Below, piece after piece: positions 7,251-16,507 of a DNA stretch of 64,000 nt (positions within the stretch are counted from its first letter, which is position 1; each line of letters begins with the position of its first letter). A program made the position numbers and the translations under genes. Origin of the DNA: Sulfitobacter sp. JL08 (GTDB taxonomy: Bacteria > Pseudomonadota > Alphaproteobacteria > Rhodobacterales > Rhodobacteraceae); contig NZ_CP025815.1 of NCBI RefSeq assembly GCF_003352045.1, positions 2,914,001 through 2,978,000 of the forward strand, in the 5' to 3' direction. The notes under the pieces were generated by a model. It ran no database searches. It saw only the letters and a program-made list of their open reading frames with translations, and was not told where the DNA came from.

Positions 7251-9155
7251 ATGGAATCATTCCTTTATCAGGCTTCAATCTATCTGGCGGCCGCAGTCAT
7301 CGCGGTTCCGTTTGCCGCGCGATTGGGGCTTGGATCGGTTCTGGGTTATCTGGCCGCGGGCATACTGATCGGGCCGGTTCTGGGCTTTGTCGGTGCCGAA
7401 ACCGAAGATTTGCGCCATTTTGCCGAATTTGGCGTCGTGATGATGTTGTTCCTGATCGGGCTGGAACTGGAACCGCGCGCGCTGTGGGATATGCGCCATC
7501 GCCTGATTGGCATGGGCGGCTTGCAGGTTGTGCTAAGCACGCTTGCCCTGATGGGCGTCGCAATGGCGTTTCACCAGCCGTGGAGCGTGGCACTTGCCAT
7601 TGGGCTGGCACTGTCCCTGTCATCGACCGCGATTGTCCTGCAAACGCTTTCGGAAAAGGGTTTGATGCAGACCAGCGGCGGCAGATCGGCGTTTTCCGTG
7701 CTGCTGACGCAAGATATCGCCGTCATCCCGATTCTTGCCCTGTTGCCCCTGCTGGCTATTGCGCAACCGCCGATCACGGCGTCGCCTGACGGATCGCTGC
7801 AACGTTCAACACATTCCGGCACCGGCGGCGATGGCCATGGCGGGGGCCATGGCGACGTGGCGCTGTCGCTTGTTGATGGATTGCCCGGCTGGGGCGTGAC
7901 ACTTGTCACGATCGGTGTGGTGGCCACCATCATTCTGGCGGGCATTTACCTGACCCGCCCGGTGTTCCGCTATATCCACGCCTCGCGGTTGCGCGAAATG
8001 TACACCGCGCTGGCGCTGCTGATCGTGGTCGGTATTTCGTTTCTCATGTTGCTGATCGGCCTGTCGCCGGCTTTGGGCGCGTTTCTGGCGGGCGTGGTTC
8101 TTGCCAACTCGGAATTCCGGCATGAGCTGGAAAGCGATCTGGAGCCGTTCAAGGGGCTGTTGCTTGGCCTGTTTTTCATCACTGTTGGCGCCGGCATCAA
8201 CTTTACGTTGCTGTTTTCCAATGCGCCTGCAATTGTCAGCATGGCCCTGCTGGTGATCATTATCAAAGGCCTGATCCTGTTTGTTCTGGGCCGTGCGTTC
8301 AAGCTGCGCGGCCGCGATCAATGGCTATTCACTCTGGGCCTCGCACAGGCCGGTGAATTCGGGTTCGTGCTGTTGTCTTTTTCCGTCCAGCAAAATGTGA
8401 TCCCGCAGCGCGTTGCCGAAACGCTTTTGCTGGTGATCGCGCTGTCGATGCTGATCACGCCGTTGCTGTTCATTCTGTTTGATGTGCTGTCCAAACGCAT
8501 GGGCGAAGGGGCGGGCCACCACGAAGCGGATGAAATCGATGAAAAAGGCACCGTGATCATCGCCGGCGTTGGCCGGTTCGGGCAGATCGTCAACCGTCTG
8601 GTGCAATCCAGCGGGTTCAGCACCGTGGTTCTGGATCACGATATGGAAGTGATCCAGTTGATGCGCCGGTTTGGCTTCAAGGGGTTTCTGGGCGACCCTA
8701 CCCGCCCCGAACTGTTGCGCGCCGCAGGCTTGAGCGAAGCATCGGTGCTGGTGGTCGCGCTGGATGATCCCGATGCAGCCGTGCGGTTGGTGGCCTATGC
8801 GAAACGCCAAAGGCCCGATCTGCATGTCGTCGCCCGCGCCCATGACCGAAACCATGTCTACCGGCTGTACAAGGCCGGTGCGGATGACATTGTGCGCGAA
8901 ATGTTCGACAGCTCGTTGCGGGCGGGACGGTATGTTCTGGAAAACATCGGGCTGTCCGAATACGAGGCCGCCGAAGTCGCCCAAACCTTTTACGCCCATG
9001 ACCGGTTTGCCGTTAAGGAACTGGCGGAACTGTGGCGCAGCGATATTCCATCCAGCGAAAACGAACCCTATCTGGCCCGCGCCAAAGAGCTTCAGAAGGA
9101 ACTGGAACTGGCGCTGCTGAACCGTGCGCAGGACGAACCGAAGAAATCCGCCTGA
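7251..9155 (+). CDS. CPA2-family monovalent cation:proton antiporter with TrkA-N domain (KefB/KefC type)
   Basis: 634 residues. About twelve membrane helices (residues 5-410) form the Na/H-exchanger fold, with GYLAAGILIGPVLG early and GLAQAGEFGFVLLSF late. A cytosolic RCK/TrkA-N domain starts near residue 433 with the nucleotide loop GVGRFGQIV. The likely role is K+ (or Na+) efflux in exchange for protons, gated by bound nucleotide or thiol adducts. A His/Gly-rich loop (THSGTGGDGHGGGHGD, about 187-202) lies between helices. I chose the ATG at 7251 over 7200 because the extra N-terminal residues are polar and overlap the regulator gene. No KefF/KefG ancillary gene is nearby. Confidence 0.88.
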   Translation: MESFLYQASIYLAAAVIAVPFAARLGLGSVLGYLAAGILIGPVLGFVGAETEDLRHFAEFGVVMMLFLIGLELEPRALWDMRHRLIGMGGLQVVLSTLALMGVAMAFHQPWSVALAIGLALSLSSTAIVLQTLSEKGLMQTSGGRSAFSVLLTQDIAVIPILALLPLLAIAQPPITASPDGSLQRSTHSGTGGDGHGGGHGDVALSLVDGLPGWGVTLVTIGVVATIILAGIYLTRPVFRYIHASRLREMYTALALLIVVGISFLMLLIGLSPALGAFLAGVVLANSEFRHELESDLEPFKGLLLGLFFITVGAGINFTLLFSNAPAIVSMALLVIIIKGLILFVLGRAFKLRGRDQWLFTLGLAQAGEFGFVLLSFSVQQNVIPQRVAETLLLVIALSMLITPLLFILFDVLSKRMGEGAGHHEADEIDEKGTVIIAGVGRFGQIVNRLVQSSGFSTVVLDHDMEVIQLMRRFGFKGFLGDPTRPELLRAAGLSEASVLVVALDDPDAAVRLVAYAKRQRPDLHVVARAHDRNHVYRLYKAGADDIVREMFDSSLRAGRYVLENIGLSEYEAAEVAQTFYAHDRFAVKELAELWRSDIPSSENEPYLARAKELQKELELALLNRAQDEPKKSA

Positions 9156-9159
9156 GCGT

Positions 9160-10170
9160 CTAGCCCTCGGAAACACCGGCCTCGGCAAAGGTTGCCATGC
9201 CACTGTGGCACGCCACGGCGCCTTGCAACACGGCAATCGCCAGCGCCGCGCCCGATCCTTCGCCTAGCCGCAAACCCAGCGACAAAAGCGGTGTTTTCCC
9301 AAGTTTCTCCAGCAATTTCCCGTGCGCGCCCTCGGCACTCAGATGGCCCGCCACCGCGTGGTCCAGAACTGTATCGTGAACGCCGTGCAGGCACGCCGCT
9401 GCCGCCGTGCAGATGAACCCGTCAAGGATCACGGGAATCCGCAACTGCCGAGCCCGGGCAATGGCGCCCGCCATCGCCGCCAGTTCTCGCCCCCCCAGAC
9501 ATTGCAGAACCGCCAATCCGTCTTTGGCATCACGGTGCTTTTCTACACCCGCCGCTACCACGCGACATTTCAGATCAAGCGCTGCGCCCTCAACACCTGT
9601 GCCCGTCCCTGTCCAATCGGGTGCCGATCCGCCAAACAGCGCAAGACAGATCGCCGCCGCAGACGTGGTGTTTCCGATCCCCATTTCGCCCGTGACCAAA
9701 AGATCCGCAGCAGGATCAACCGCGTCCCATCCGGCCAAAAGCGCGGCAACACACTCTGCTTCGCTCATGGCGGGCGCTGTCGTGAAATCCTGTGTGGGCC
9801 TGTCCAAGGACAGTGCATGCACATCCATGCGCGCGCCGAAGGCTTTACTAAGCTGGTTGATTGCCGCCCCGCCATGTTGGAAATTCAGCACCATCTGTTC
9901 CGTCACTTCGGGCGGAAACGCGGATACGCCCTGGGCGGCAACACCGTGATTGCCGGCAAAAATCACGACCTGTGGCGATGTAATCTGCGGGCGCCCTGTC
10001 CCTCGCCATCCGGCATACCAGATTGCCAGATCTTCCAGACGGCCCAGCGCGGCAGGCGGTTTTGTCAGTTGGGCATTGCGTGCACGCGCATCCGCCACCG
10101 CATCACCATCGCATTCAGGCGCGTTTCGCAAAAGAGATCTGAACTGGTCCAGTGTGGAAAATGCGGTCAT
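9160..10170 (-). CDS. cobT: Nicotinate-nucleotide--dimethylbenzimidazole phosphoribosyltransferase
   Basis: The 336-residue enzyme transfers phosphoribose from nicotinate mononucleotide to 5,6-dimethylbenzimidazole, giving alpha-ribazole phosphate for the lower ligand of cobalamin. Visible signatures are the [16 protein letters not shown] loop, [13 protein letters not shown], and [16 protein letters not shown] with the catalytic glutamate near the C-terminus. I start at the ATG at 10170 ([12 protein letters not shown]); the open frame further upstream overlaps cobS on the other strand. It is divergent from cobS, whose product uses alpha-ribazole, and converges within 4 bases on the antiporter gene. 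Confidence 0.95.
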   Translation of the reverse strand: MTAFSTLDQFRSLLRNAPECDGDAVADARARNAQLTKPPAALGRLEDLAIWYAGWRGTGRPQITSPQVVIFAGNHGVAAQGVSAFPPEVTEQMVLNFQHGGAAINQLSKAFGARMDVHALSLDRPTQDFTTAPAMSEAECVAALLAGWDAVDPAADLLVTGEMGIGNTTSAAAICLALFGGSAPDWTGTGTGVEGAALDLKCRVVAAGVEKHRDAKDGLAVLQCLGGRELAAMAGAIARARQLRIPVILDGFICTAAAACLHGVHDTVLDHAVAGHLSAEGAHGKLLEKLGKTPLLSLGLRLGEGSGAALAIAVLQGAVACHSGMATFAEAGVSEG

Positions 10171-10267
10171 GTTGTCGCCTTCATTGCAAGTGTCGTGTGA
10201 TGCGTGTTTAACCCGACAACAACGAGTGTGACAGTGGCGAAACCCGTACCGGAGACGCAAAAACGAC

Positions 10268-11026
10268 ATGACTGCCCATCTGCGCGCCATTGATCTTGGG
10301 ATCGCGTTTTCCCTGCTCAGCCGCCTGCCGGTTGATCGGCTGGTACGCATCCCCGATGCCGCATGGCAAAGACAGGCGCAGGCGGCTTGGGCCTTTCCGC
10401 TTGTCGGGGCGGCTATCGGCGCGCTGGCTGCGATTGCAGGCTGGTGCGCGCTGGCGCTGTCCTTGCCGCCGTTGATTGCCGCAGGGATCAGCCTTGCCGT
10501 TCTGTCGATATCCAGCGGCGCGATGCACGAAGACGGATTGGCCGATTGCGCAGACGGGTTCTGGGGCGGGTCAAGCCGCGAACGCCGGCTTGAGATCATG
10601 AAAGACAGCCAGATCGGCACCTATGGTGTTCTGGCCTTGATCCTTGTTACCGGCCTGCGGTGGATCGGATACGGCGTTCTGCTTGCAAGTGGAACATTGG
10701 CTGTGATTGCCATCGCCGCCCTGTCGCGCGCGGCAATACCCGCTGTGATGTGCGCCCTGCCCCACGCGCGAGCAACAGGATTATCCTATCGTGTAGGGCG
10801 CCCGGAATGGCCTGCAGCGGGCCTGTCCGCACTGATTGGCATTGCCATCGCCGTCTTGTGTCTGGGGGGCGGCACCGTAATCGCAGCCTTGATTGCAGCC
10901 GCCACGGTGTTTGGTATTGCGCTGTTGGCAAAGGCCAAAATCGGCGGCCAGACCGGGGATGTTCTGGGCGCAGCGCAACAAATGGCCGAACTGTCCGCCA
11001 TTCTGACATTGCTGGCGCTGGTCTGA
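10268..11026 (+). CDS. cobS: Adenosylcobinamide-GDP ribazoletransferase (cobalamin synthase)
   Basis: A 252-residue integral membrane enzyme that joins alpha-ribazole (or its phosphate) to adenosylcobinamide-GDP. The [17 protein letters not shown] segment (about residues 80-96) holds the acidic catalytic motif DGLAD...DG typical of CobS. Hydrophobic helices fill the rest, and [16 protein letters not shown] near the end is also typical. It is divergent from cobT with a 97-base gap, too short for a full cobalamin riboswitch. Cobalamin users in the window could include the reductive-dehalogenase-like protein at 61.8 kb. Confidence 0.93.
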   Translation: MTAHLRAIDLGIAFSLLSRLPVDRLVRIPDAAWQRQAQAAWAFPLVGAAIGALAAIAGWCALALSLPPLIAAGISLAVLSISSGAMHEDGLADCADGFWGGSSRERRLEIMKDSQIGTYGVLALILVTGLRWIGYGVLLASGTLAVIAIAALSRAAIPAVMCALPHARATGLSYRVGRPEWPAAGLSALIGIAIAVLCLGGGTVIAALIAAATVFGIALLAKAKIGGQTGDVLGAAQQMAELSAILTLLALV

Positions 11027-11029
11027 AAC

Positions 11030-11058
11030 AAAAGGGCCGCGCATTTCCGCACGGCCCC
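11030..11058. terminator. Terminator between convergent cobS and carD
   Basis: GGGCCG (11034-11039) pairs with CGGCCC (11052-11057). On the minus strand the hairpin is followed by CTTTTGTTT, a reasonable U-tract for carD. On the plus strand it is followed by CAAAA, so it serves cobS less well. Confidence 0.7.
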
Positions 11059-11078
11059 AAAATGAGTTTGGTGTTTGC

Positions 11079-11591
11079 TCAGGCCGCGACGCGCGACATC
11101 AGAACATCATCAACCTGCTTTGCGGCGGCAATTTCATCGCCACCGGCAACAGCCGCCACCTCACGGGTCAACCGCTCCAAAGCGGCTTCGTACAACTGGC
11201 GCTCGGAATAGCTTTGTTCGCGCTGATCGTCAGTGCGGTGCAAGTCGCGCACCACTTCGGCAATTGCAATCAGATCGCCGGAATTGATCTTTTGTTCATA
11301 TTCCTGCGCACGACGCGACCACATCGCCCGTTTGACCTTGGCCTTGCCCTTAAGCGTCTTCATCGCATGCGTGATCACATCGGGCGAGCTGAGCGCACGC
11401 ATGCCAAAGGCCGTGGCCTTGTTGGTCGGAACCCGCAACGTCATCTTGTCTTTTTCGAAAGAAATCACAAAAAGCTCAAGCGTGATGCCCGCCACTTCCT
11501 GTTCTTCGATCGAAATGATCTGACCCACGCCATGCGCCGGGTAGACGACGAATTCTTCGGGGCGGAAATCCAGTTTCTTGTTCTTTGTCAT
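11079..11591 (-). CDS. carD: CarD/CdnL-family RNA polymerase-binding regulator
   Basis: 170 residues. The N-terminal RNAP-interacting Tudor-like domain (EFVVYPAHGVGQIISIEEQEVAGITLELFVISF, about 13-47) is followed by an all-helical domain with VKRAMWSRRAQEYEQKINSGD, the segment that touches the upstream edge of the -10 element. The CdnL branch stabilises open promoter complexes, often at rRNA and growth genes. It is last in a minus-strand run with helicase, S4 and fdxA genes, but a 298-base gap separates it from fdxA, so it probably has its own promoter. Confidence 0.92.
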   Translation of the reverse strand: MTKNKKLDFRPEEFVVYPAHGVGQIISIEEQEVAGITLELFVISFEKDKMTLRVPTNKATAFGMRALSSPDVITHAMKTLKGKAKVKRAMWSRRAQEYEQKINSGDLIAIAEVVRDLHRTDDQREQSYSERQLYEAALERLTREVAAVAGGDEIAAAKQVDDVLMSRVAA

Positions 11592-11889
11592 TTAAAAAGT
11601 CCTTGATCTGCACCTGACACTTTACTGCGACGTCACAAATTCTGGCACGGGATCATCCATTTGCCCCCATGTCAGACTTTTCGCCGAAAATAAAACCATC
11701 CCAGAGCGGCAGCACATGAGGATGGTATCAGGTCAGTTGCTTCATTTATAACAAGTATATAACACAAAAAACGGCATTTTCCAAGCCACGCGTGATTGCC
11801 GCGCACGATTTAAGCGCCCCTTTGGCACAAATCAGCCGTCTTTCAGGCGCACGGGGCATTTTTTTCGGCCCCGTTGCCGGGCGAATCGT
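11592..11889 (-). promoter_or_regulatory. AT-rich carD leader and promoter region; no gene seen
   Basis: This 298-base gap upstream of carD is unusually AT-rich around 11740-11785 (minus strand TTATATACTTGTTATAAAT), as expected for a promoter, but I cannot assign -35 and -10 boxes with confidence. An inverted repeat near 11852-11875 (ACGGGGC with GCCCCGT around an A/T-rich loop) lies just after the fdxA stop and may help end fdxA transcripts. No coding signal is evident. Confidence 0.35.
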
Positions 11890-12228
11890 TCAGCCGCCCT
11901 CGCCCGGGGCTTCGGAAAAGTATTTTTCAAGCTTGCCGGTTTCGCCGTCACGCTCTTCCGCGTCGGGTAACGGATCTTTCTTGGTAATGATCACGGGCCA
12001 CATTTCAGAATACTTGCGGTTGAATTCGACCCATTTTTCCATGTCCGGCTCGGTATCAGGGCGGATCGCGTCTGCCGGGCATTCCGGCTCACATACGCCG
12101 CAATCGATGCATTCATCGGGATGAATAACCAACATGTTCTCACCCTCGTAGAAACAGTCTACCGGGCACACTTCGACACAGTCGGTATATTTACACGCGA
12201 TGCATGAATCGTTGACGATATAGGTCAT
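11890..12228 (-). CDS. fdxA: Seven-iron ferredoxin FdxA (3Fe-4S plus 4Fe-4S)
   Basis: 112 residues. The N-terminus [29 protein letters not shown] and the second motif [16 protein letters not shown] supply the cysteines of a 3Fe-4S and a 4Fe-4S cluster. The alphaproteobacterial C-terminal extension ([15 protein letters not shown]) is present. It is a small cytosolic electron carrier whose partner is unknown here. It lies 51 bases after the S4 protein gene on the same strand. Confidence 0.95.
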   Translation of the reverse strand: MTYIVNDSCIACKYTDCVEVCPVDCFYEGENMLVIHPDECIDCGVCEPECPADAIRPDTEPDMEKWVEFNRKYSEMWPVIITKKDPLPDAEERDGETGKLEKYFSEAPGEGG

Positions 12229-12279
12229 GGTTTGTCTACTTTTCTGAAGCTTAGCGGCTAGCTAATTCAGCAGGCTGGA

Positions 12280-12678
12280 TCATTCAAGGTTTCGCGCACG
12301 AGAAAGGTCAGTTTGACGCCGCGCGCGTTTCGTGGGCCGCCCTTTTCCCTCAAATCGCGGATTTGGCGCAACGCTGTCCGCCTTGTCCGCCGGATCGCGG
12401 GGTTGGGGCGGATCAAGATCGGTGTAAAGCGCCTGTGCTTCCGGGGCCGGGCCGCGGCGATCCGCCAGAGCTTCGATCCGGATCACGCGGATCACACGGG
12501 ACTGCGCAAAGGTCAGCACATCGCCGGCGCCCACCAATTGCGCAGGTTTACCGGCCTTTACCGTGTTCACACGCACATGCCCGGACGAAATGGTTTTTGC
12601 AGCCAAAGTACGGGTCTTGAAGAACCGCGCCTGCCACAGCCATTTGTCCAAACGCTGTTTTCCGGTCGCGTCGCCCAC
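12280..12678 (-). CDS. hslR: S4-domain RNA-binding protein (Hsp15 type)
   Basis: 132 residues. An S4 domain at the N-terminus (QRLDKWLWQARFFKTRTLAAKTI ... GHVRVN) is followed by VGAGDVLTFAQ and a basic tail (GKGRPTKRARRQTDLSRARN). Hsp15 proteins bind stalled 50S subunits carrying nascent chains after heat shock. The start is GTG at 12678, three bases after the helicase stop, so translation is probably coupled. The neighbouring RNA helicase supports a role in ribosome or RNA turnover. The symbol is by family and not proven. Confidence 0.85.
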   Translation of the reverse strand: MGDATGKQRLDKWLWQARFFKTRTLAAKTISSGHVRVNTVKAGKPAQLVGAGDVLTFAQSRVIRVIRIEALADRRGPAPEAQALYTDLDPPQPRDPADKADSVAPNPRFEGKGRPTKRARRQTDLSRARNLE

Positions 12679-12681
12679 AGA

Positions 12682-15558
12682 TCAGCTGTTGTCTTTCAGC
12701 CCCATCAACGCGGCGGCGAATGGGTTATCGGGATCGATTTTCTTTTCGGGTCTGGGGGGTCTTGCCTGAAACTGCTGCGCGCCTTTGTCGCGGCCCTGTC
12801 CCTGCCGCTTGTCACCGCGCGCACCACCCTTCTTGCCTTGCGGTTTTCCCTTACCACGAGGTTTGTCCGAGAATTGCGCCGGTTTTGCCCTGCGATCGGG
12901 GCGCATTCCGCCCCAGCGGAACGTATAGAAAACTTCCTGTTCCGGTGCCGCGACCGGTGCATCCGTTGCACCTGCCCCATCGGCGCCCGGCGGGATTTCA
13001 ACCGGGCTGTCGGGTGGCGCTTCTCCGGGCACATCGACAGGCACCTCGACCGGAGAATCGGCGGGCTCTTCCGCCGGCGGCTCGGTCGGTGTTTCATCCG
13101 GTTGAGGCGGCGTTTCCTCGGGCTGTTTCTGCGGCACTTCCTTTGGATCTTGCTGTGCGGCAACCGCGGCCTCGCTGGCCTTGACCTTGGCGCGCTCGCC
13201 TTTTTCGGCACTGTAGCCCAGCCCGGTCATCAGATCGGCGAACTGTTCCAGCGTCATACCGGTGATCGACAGCATATCGGCTTTGGCTTCGAACCCGCCA
13301 CGGCTGTCTTCGGCCCGCACCATATCCGCAAGTCGCTCCAGCATGTCGATGCGGATCGCCCGTGTTCCGGCGGCGCGGTATCCGCACATCGTATGATAGC
13401 CCTTGGGCGCATCGGTTTTGGCCGGAACCGTCACCAGTCCGGGCGGCGGGCTTTCGGGAAATTCCTGAAGGTCCTGCGCCAGCGACCACAGCACAAGCCG
13501 CAACCGTGTCGGGGCCGGTTTCAGCAGCAAAGGCATGAAAATAGTGAACTGGCCAAAGCGGATACCATGTTTGCGCAGCGCCCCGCGCGCATCCTGATCC
13601 AGCGCTTTGACATCGTCGGCCACGTCCGCGCGTTGGAGAATCCCCAATCCTTCGACCATGCGAAATGCAAAGCCGCGCGCAAGTCCGGTAAGGGCTTCGT
13701 CCTTCGACAAGGCCAGCAACGGTTCGAACAGGGCTGCGATCTTGCGGTCTATGAAATGCTGCAATCGGCGCTGCACCTTCTGCGCAACATCCACGCCGGC
13801 GGCATCATCCACAAAAACCTCTACCTGCGGCTTGAGCGGATCGCTTCCCTTGACAAGTTTGCCCACCGCATGGGTGCCCCACATCAGGCCACCCTGTTCT
13901 GTGAAATCGATTTCGGTGTCCGGCGCGTTGTAAAACCGGTCCGCGCGCAGATGGAACTGCGGCGCCAGTGCCTGCAGGGACGCCGCCTTCAGCGTCTTTG
14001 CTTCGGCCCCGGCCGCCCCTTTGTCCGGCGAAAACCGGAAGCCTTCCAAACGACCGACAAATTCGCCTTCGACGGTCACATCACCTTTATCATTCACTTC
14101 GGCCAAGAGGGCCTCCTTTTGGTTGAGCCGGCGAAGCAAAACTGACGTGCGCCGATCCACAAATCTTTGGGTCAGACGTTCATGTAACGCATCCGACAAC
14201 CTGTCTTCTACAGCGCGCGTGGCCCCGCGCCAATGGCTTTCGTCCCTTGTCCAGCCTTTGCGTTGCGCGACATAGGTCCATGTGCGGATAAATGCCAGCC
14301 GTTTGGACAGCGCATCGATGTCGCCATCGGTGCGATCAATCCGCTGGATTTGGCGCGCCAGCCAGTCATCCGGGATATCGCCGGACTGGTGCAAATAACC
14401 GAAAATCGCCTCAAGCAGGCCGGCGTGTTCCGCGTGACTGATACCGCGAAAATCGGGGATGCGGCAAACATCCCACAGCAGCCGGATCGATTGGCCATCC
14501 GATGCCCGCGCCCGCACCTCGGCCAGACCCGCAAGGGTGCGCAGCGCAATAAGATCATCCGCGTCACGCGCCTTGACCAGAATGGGGTTGTCCGGCGACG
14601 TTTCCAGTGACGCAATCAATCCATCCACACTGCCGAATTGAAAGGCGGGATTGCGCCAGTTCAACTTTTGCAACGGTGTGAACCTGTGCGCCATGATCGC
14701 CTGCGCCACGTCGTCGCTCAGCGGGGATGCTTCGCCGGTGACGCCGAAACTGCCATTCGACATGCCGCGCCCTGCGCGCCCCGCGATCTGGGCCAGTTCG
14801 TTGGGGGCAAGCGGACGCATCCGCCGCCCGTCAAATTTTGACAATGCGGAAAACGCCACATGGTTGATATCCAGGTTCAGGCCCATCCCGATCGCATCGG
14901 TGGCAACCAGATAATCAACCTCGCCATTCTGGTACATATCGACCTGGGCGTTGCGTGTGCGCGGTGAAAGTGCGCCCATTACCACAGCGCACCCGCCCTT
15001 TTGGCGACGGATCAGCTCTGCGATTGCATATACATTTTCAACCGAAAACCCGACAATCGCACTGCGTTCTGGCATTCTGCTTATCTTTTTCTGACCATTA
15101 TAGGTCAGTTGCGACATTCGCTCGCGGTGCAGGAACTGTGCGTCGGGCACCAGCGCCGAAATCGGGCCGCGCATCGTATCCGCGCCCAGAAACAACGTTT
15201 CGTCTTGCCCCCGCGCGCGCAGCAACCGGTCGGTAAAGACGTGGCCGCGTTCAGGGTCAGCACATAGCTGGATTTCATCCACGGCCAGGAAATCGCACCC
15301 CATACCTTCGGGCATCGCCTCAACAGTGCAGACCCAATATTTCGTGCGTGGGGGAACAATGCGTTCTTCCCCAGTGACGAGCGCCACGACAGACGGTCCG
15401 CGAATAGCGACGATCTTGTCATAAACCTCGCGCGCAAGAAGACGCAGCGGCAACCCCATGACGCCGGTTCGATGCCCCAGCATGCGTTCAATCGCATAAT
15501 GGGTTTTACCTGTGTTTGTCGGGCCCAAAACGGCCACGATCCGCGACGATCCGGTCAC
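12682..15558 (-). CDS. SUV3-like DEAD/DEAH-box RNA helicase
   Basis: 958 residues. Walker A is GPTNTGKTH (12-20), the Walker B-type box is VDEIQLC (about 93-99), and motif VI is QIAGRAGRG, the pattern of mitochondrial SUV3 and its alphaproteobacterial relatives. The likely role is ATP-dependent RNA unwinding for degradation. After about residue 770 comes an acidic proline-rich linker (PSD/EEP-type repeats), a short FYTFRWGG motif, a basic K/R/G tail, and an end motif DPDNPFAAALMGL. The tail looks like a disordered protein- or RNA-docking region. The start is GTG at 15558. It is followed with tight spacing by the S4 protein gene and preceded by a TPR gene. Confidence 0.88.
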   Translation of the reverse strand: MTGSSRIVAVLGPTNTGKTHYAIERMLGHRTGVMGLPLRLLAREVYDKIVAIRGPSVVALVTGEERIVPPRTKYWVCTVEAMPEGMGCDFLAVDEIQLCADPERGHVFTDRLLRARGQDETLFLGADTMRGPISALVPDAQFLHRERMSQLTYNGQKKISRMPERSAIVGFSVENVYAIAELIRRQKGGCAVVMGALSPRTRNAQVDMYQNGEVDYLVATDAIGMGLNLDINHVAFSALSKFDGRRMRPLAPNELAQIAGRAGRGMSNGSFGVTGEASPLSDDVAQAIMAHRFTPLQKLNWRNPAFQFGSVDGLIASLETSPDNPILVKARDADDLIALRTLAGLAEVRARASDGQSIRLLWDVCRIPDFRGISHAEHAGLLEAIFGYLHQSGDIPDDWLARQIQRIDRTDGDIDALSKRLAFIRTWTYVAQRKGWTRDESHWRGATRAVEDRLSDALHERLTQRFVDRRTSVLLRRLNQKEALLAEVNDKGDVTVEGEFVGRLEGFRFSPDKGAAGAEAKTLKAASLQALAPQFHLRADRFYNAPDTEIDFTEQGGLMWGTHAVGKLVKGSDPLKPQVEVFVDDAAGVDVAQKVQRRLQHFIDRKIAALFEPLLALSKDEALTGLARGFAFRMVEGLGILQRADVADDVKALDQDARGALRKHGIRFGQFTIFMPLLLKPAPTRLRLVLWSLAQDLQEFPESPPPGLVTVPAKTDAPKGYHTMCGYRAAGTRAIRIDMLERLADMVRAEDSRGGFEAKADMLSITGMTLEQFADLMTGLGYSAEKGERAKVKASEAAVAAQQDPKEVPQKQPEETPPQPDETPTEPPAEEPADSPVEVPVDVPGEAPPDSPVEIPPGADGAGATDAPVAAPEQEVFYTFRWGGMRPDRRAKPAQFSDKPRGKGKPQGKKGGARGDKRQGQGRDKGAQQFQARPPRPEKKIDPDNPFAAALMGLKDNS

Positions 15559-15588
15559 TGCTATGTCCCTTCGCGGACGGAGTTTGTT

Positions 15589-16146
15589 TTAAAGGGACTG
15601 GCCCAGAACGCCGTTTTCCAGACGCTGTATCGCCGTGGTTACTTCGCTATGATGCGGATGTATAGCGCGAACCCGCAGGTAGGCCTGATAGGCGCGATCC
15701 GTATCACCCAACTCTTCCAGAATGACACCAAAGCCGAACATCGCATTGTAATTGTCCGGGTTCAGAACCAGTGCCTTGCGCAAATCCCCCAGCGCCGGCC
15801 CGTAGAGATCGTACTGGTAAAAGGCCGTGGCCCGCATATGCCATCCTTCGGCAAAATCGGGGGCGTGATCGGTCAGCGCGCTGAAATGTTCGATGGCAGC
15901 CGCATAATCGCCCGCATCCATTGCATCACGCCCGCGCTTCAACAACAAATCCATCGAGGCAGAGCCGGTTTTCGACCATTCCGCCTGTACCGCCCTGTCC
16001 AGCTGCTTTGCCTTGACAGGTTCGGCGTCTTTCAGCTGTTCCAGCAATGATTTTACATCATCCTGTGCCGCCAAAGGTAAGGAATTCATGACTAGCAGCA
16101 GAAATGCCGCAACGGTACATTTGAGATTAATCGCTTTGATGCCCAT
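15589..16146 (-). CDS. Periplasmic tetratricopeptide-repeat protein
   Basis: 185 residues starting at ATG 16146 (MGIKAINLKC). A signal peptide with hydrophobic core AAFLLLVMNSLPLAAQ ends near residue 28. Three to four TPR units follow, with GRDAMDAGDYAAAIEHFSAL, AFYQYDLYGPALGDLRKAL and GDTDRAYQAYLRV showing the A/Y/A spacing. It is a likely protein-interaction scaffold in the periplasm with no catalytic motif. It sits 30 bases upstream of the helicase on the same strand, possibly co-transcribed, and is divergent from the SCP2 gene. The partner is unknown. Confidence 0.8.
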   Translation of the reverse strand: MGIKAINLKCTVAAFLLLVMNSLPLAAQDDVKSLLEQLKDAEPVKAKQLDRAVQAEWSKTGSASMDLLLKRGRDAMDAGDYAAAIEHFSALTDHAPDFAEGWHMRATAFYQYDLYGPALGDLRKALVLNPDNYNAMFGFGVILEELGDTDRAYQAYLRVRAIHPHHSEVTTAIQRLENGVLGQSL

Positions 16147-16216
16147 AACACACCTAATGTAGCGCGCGTGCAGATGCATTTCCAGACATCTGTGGCCAAA
16201 TAAGGGAAGACAGACA

Positions 16217-16507
16217 ATGAGCGACGTAATTTCAGAGGCCGTAGCCGTTCTGAACGAAAAACTGGCGGGCACCGATATTGGTGGTACCGCAAAATTCAGC
16301 ATCGCCGGCGAAGGCGACATTGTGATGGATGCCAGCGGCGCACGTGCCTCGGACGAAGAGGCCGATGTCACGCTCAGCGCGGATGCCGACACTTTCCGCT
16401 CGATTCTGGATGGCGAAACCAATCCGACCAGCGCCTTCATGACCGGAAAACTGTCTGTGGACGGCGACATGGGCATGGCGATGAAACTGGCGTCAGCGCT
16501 GGCTTGA
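16217..16507 (+). CDS. SCP2 sterol-binding-domain protein
   Basis: 96 residues: one SCP2-type lipid-binding fold from end to end (VLNEKLAGTDIGGTAKFSIAGEG ... DVTLSADADTFRSILDGETNPTSAFMTGKLSVDGDMGMAMKLA). The closing GKLSVDGDMGMAM segment is highly typical. It is a small cytosolic lipid or acyl carrier with an unknown ligand. The stop overlaps the hydrolase start (TGATG), so the two are translationally coupled and probably act on the same lipid. Confidence 0.9.
   Translation: MSDVISEAVAVLNEKLAGTDIGGTAKFSIAGEGDIVMDASGARASDEEADVTLSADADTFRSILDGETNPTSAFMTGKLSVDGDMGMAMKLASALA

Noticed and set aside
9322-10200. Long plus-strand frame opposite cobT
   Set aside because: It lies antisense to a conserved enzyme and its predicted protein is basic, low-complexity and has no motif.
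10171-10267. Cobalamin riboswitch between cobT and cobS
   Set aside because: The interval is 97 bases and too short for the aptamer, and no B12-box was seen.
12313-14145. A 610-codon open frame on the plus strand opposite the SUV3-like helicase
   Set aside because: It is fully antisense to a well-recognised gene and its translation has no domain; it arises from GC-rich codon use and biased third positions.
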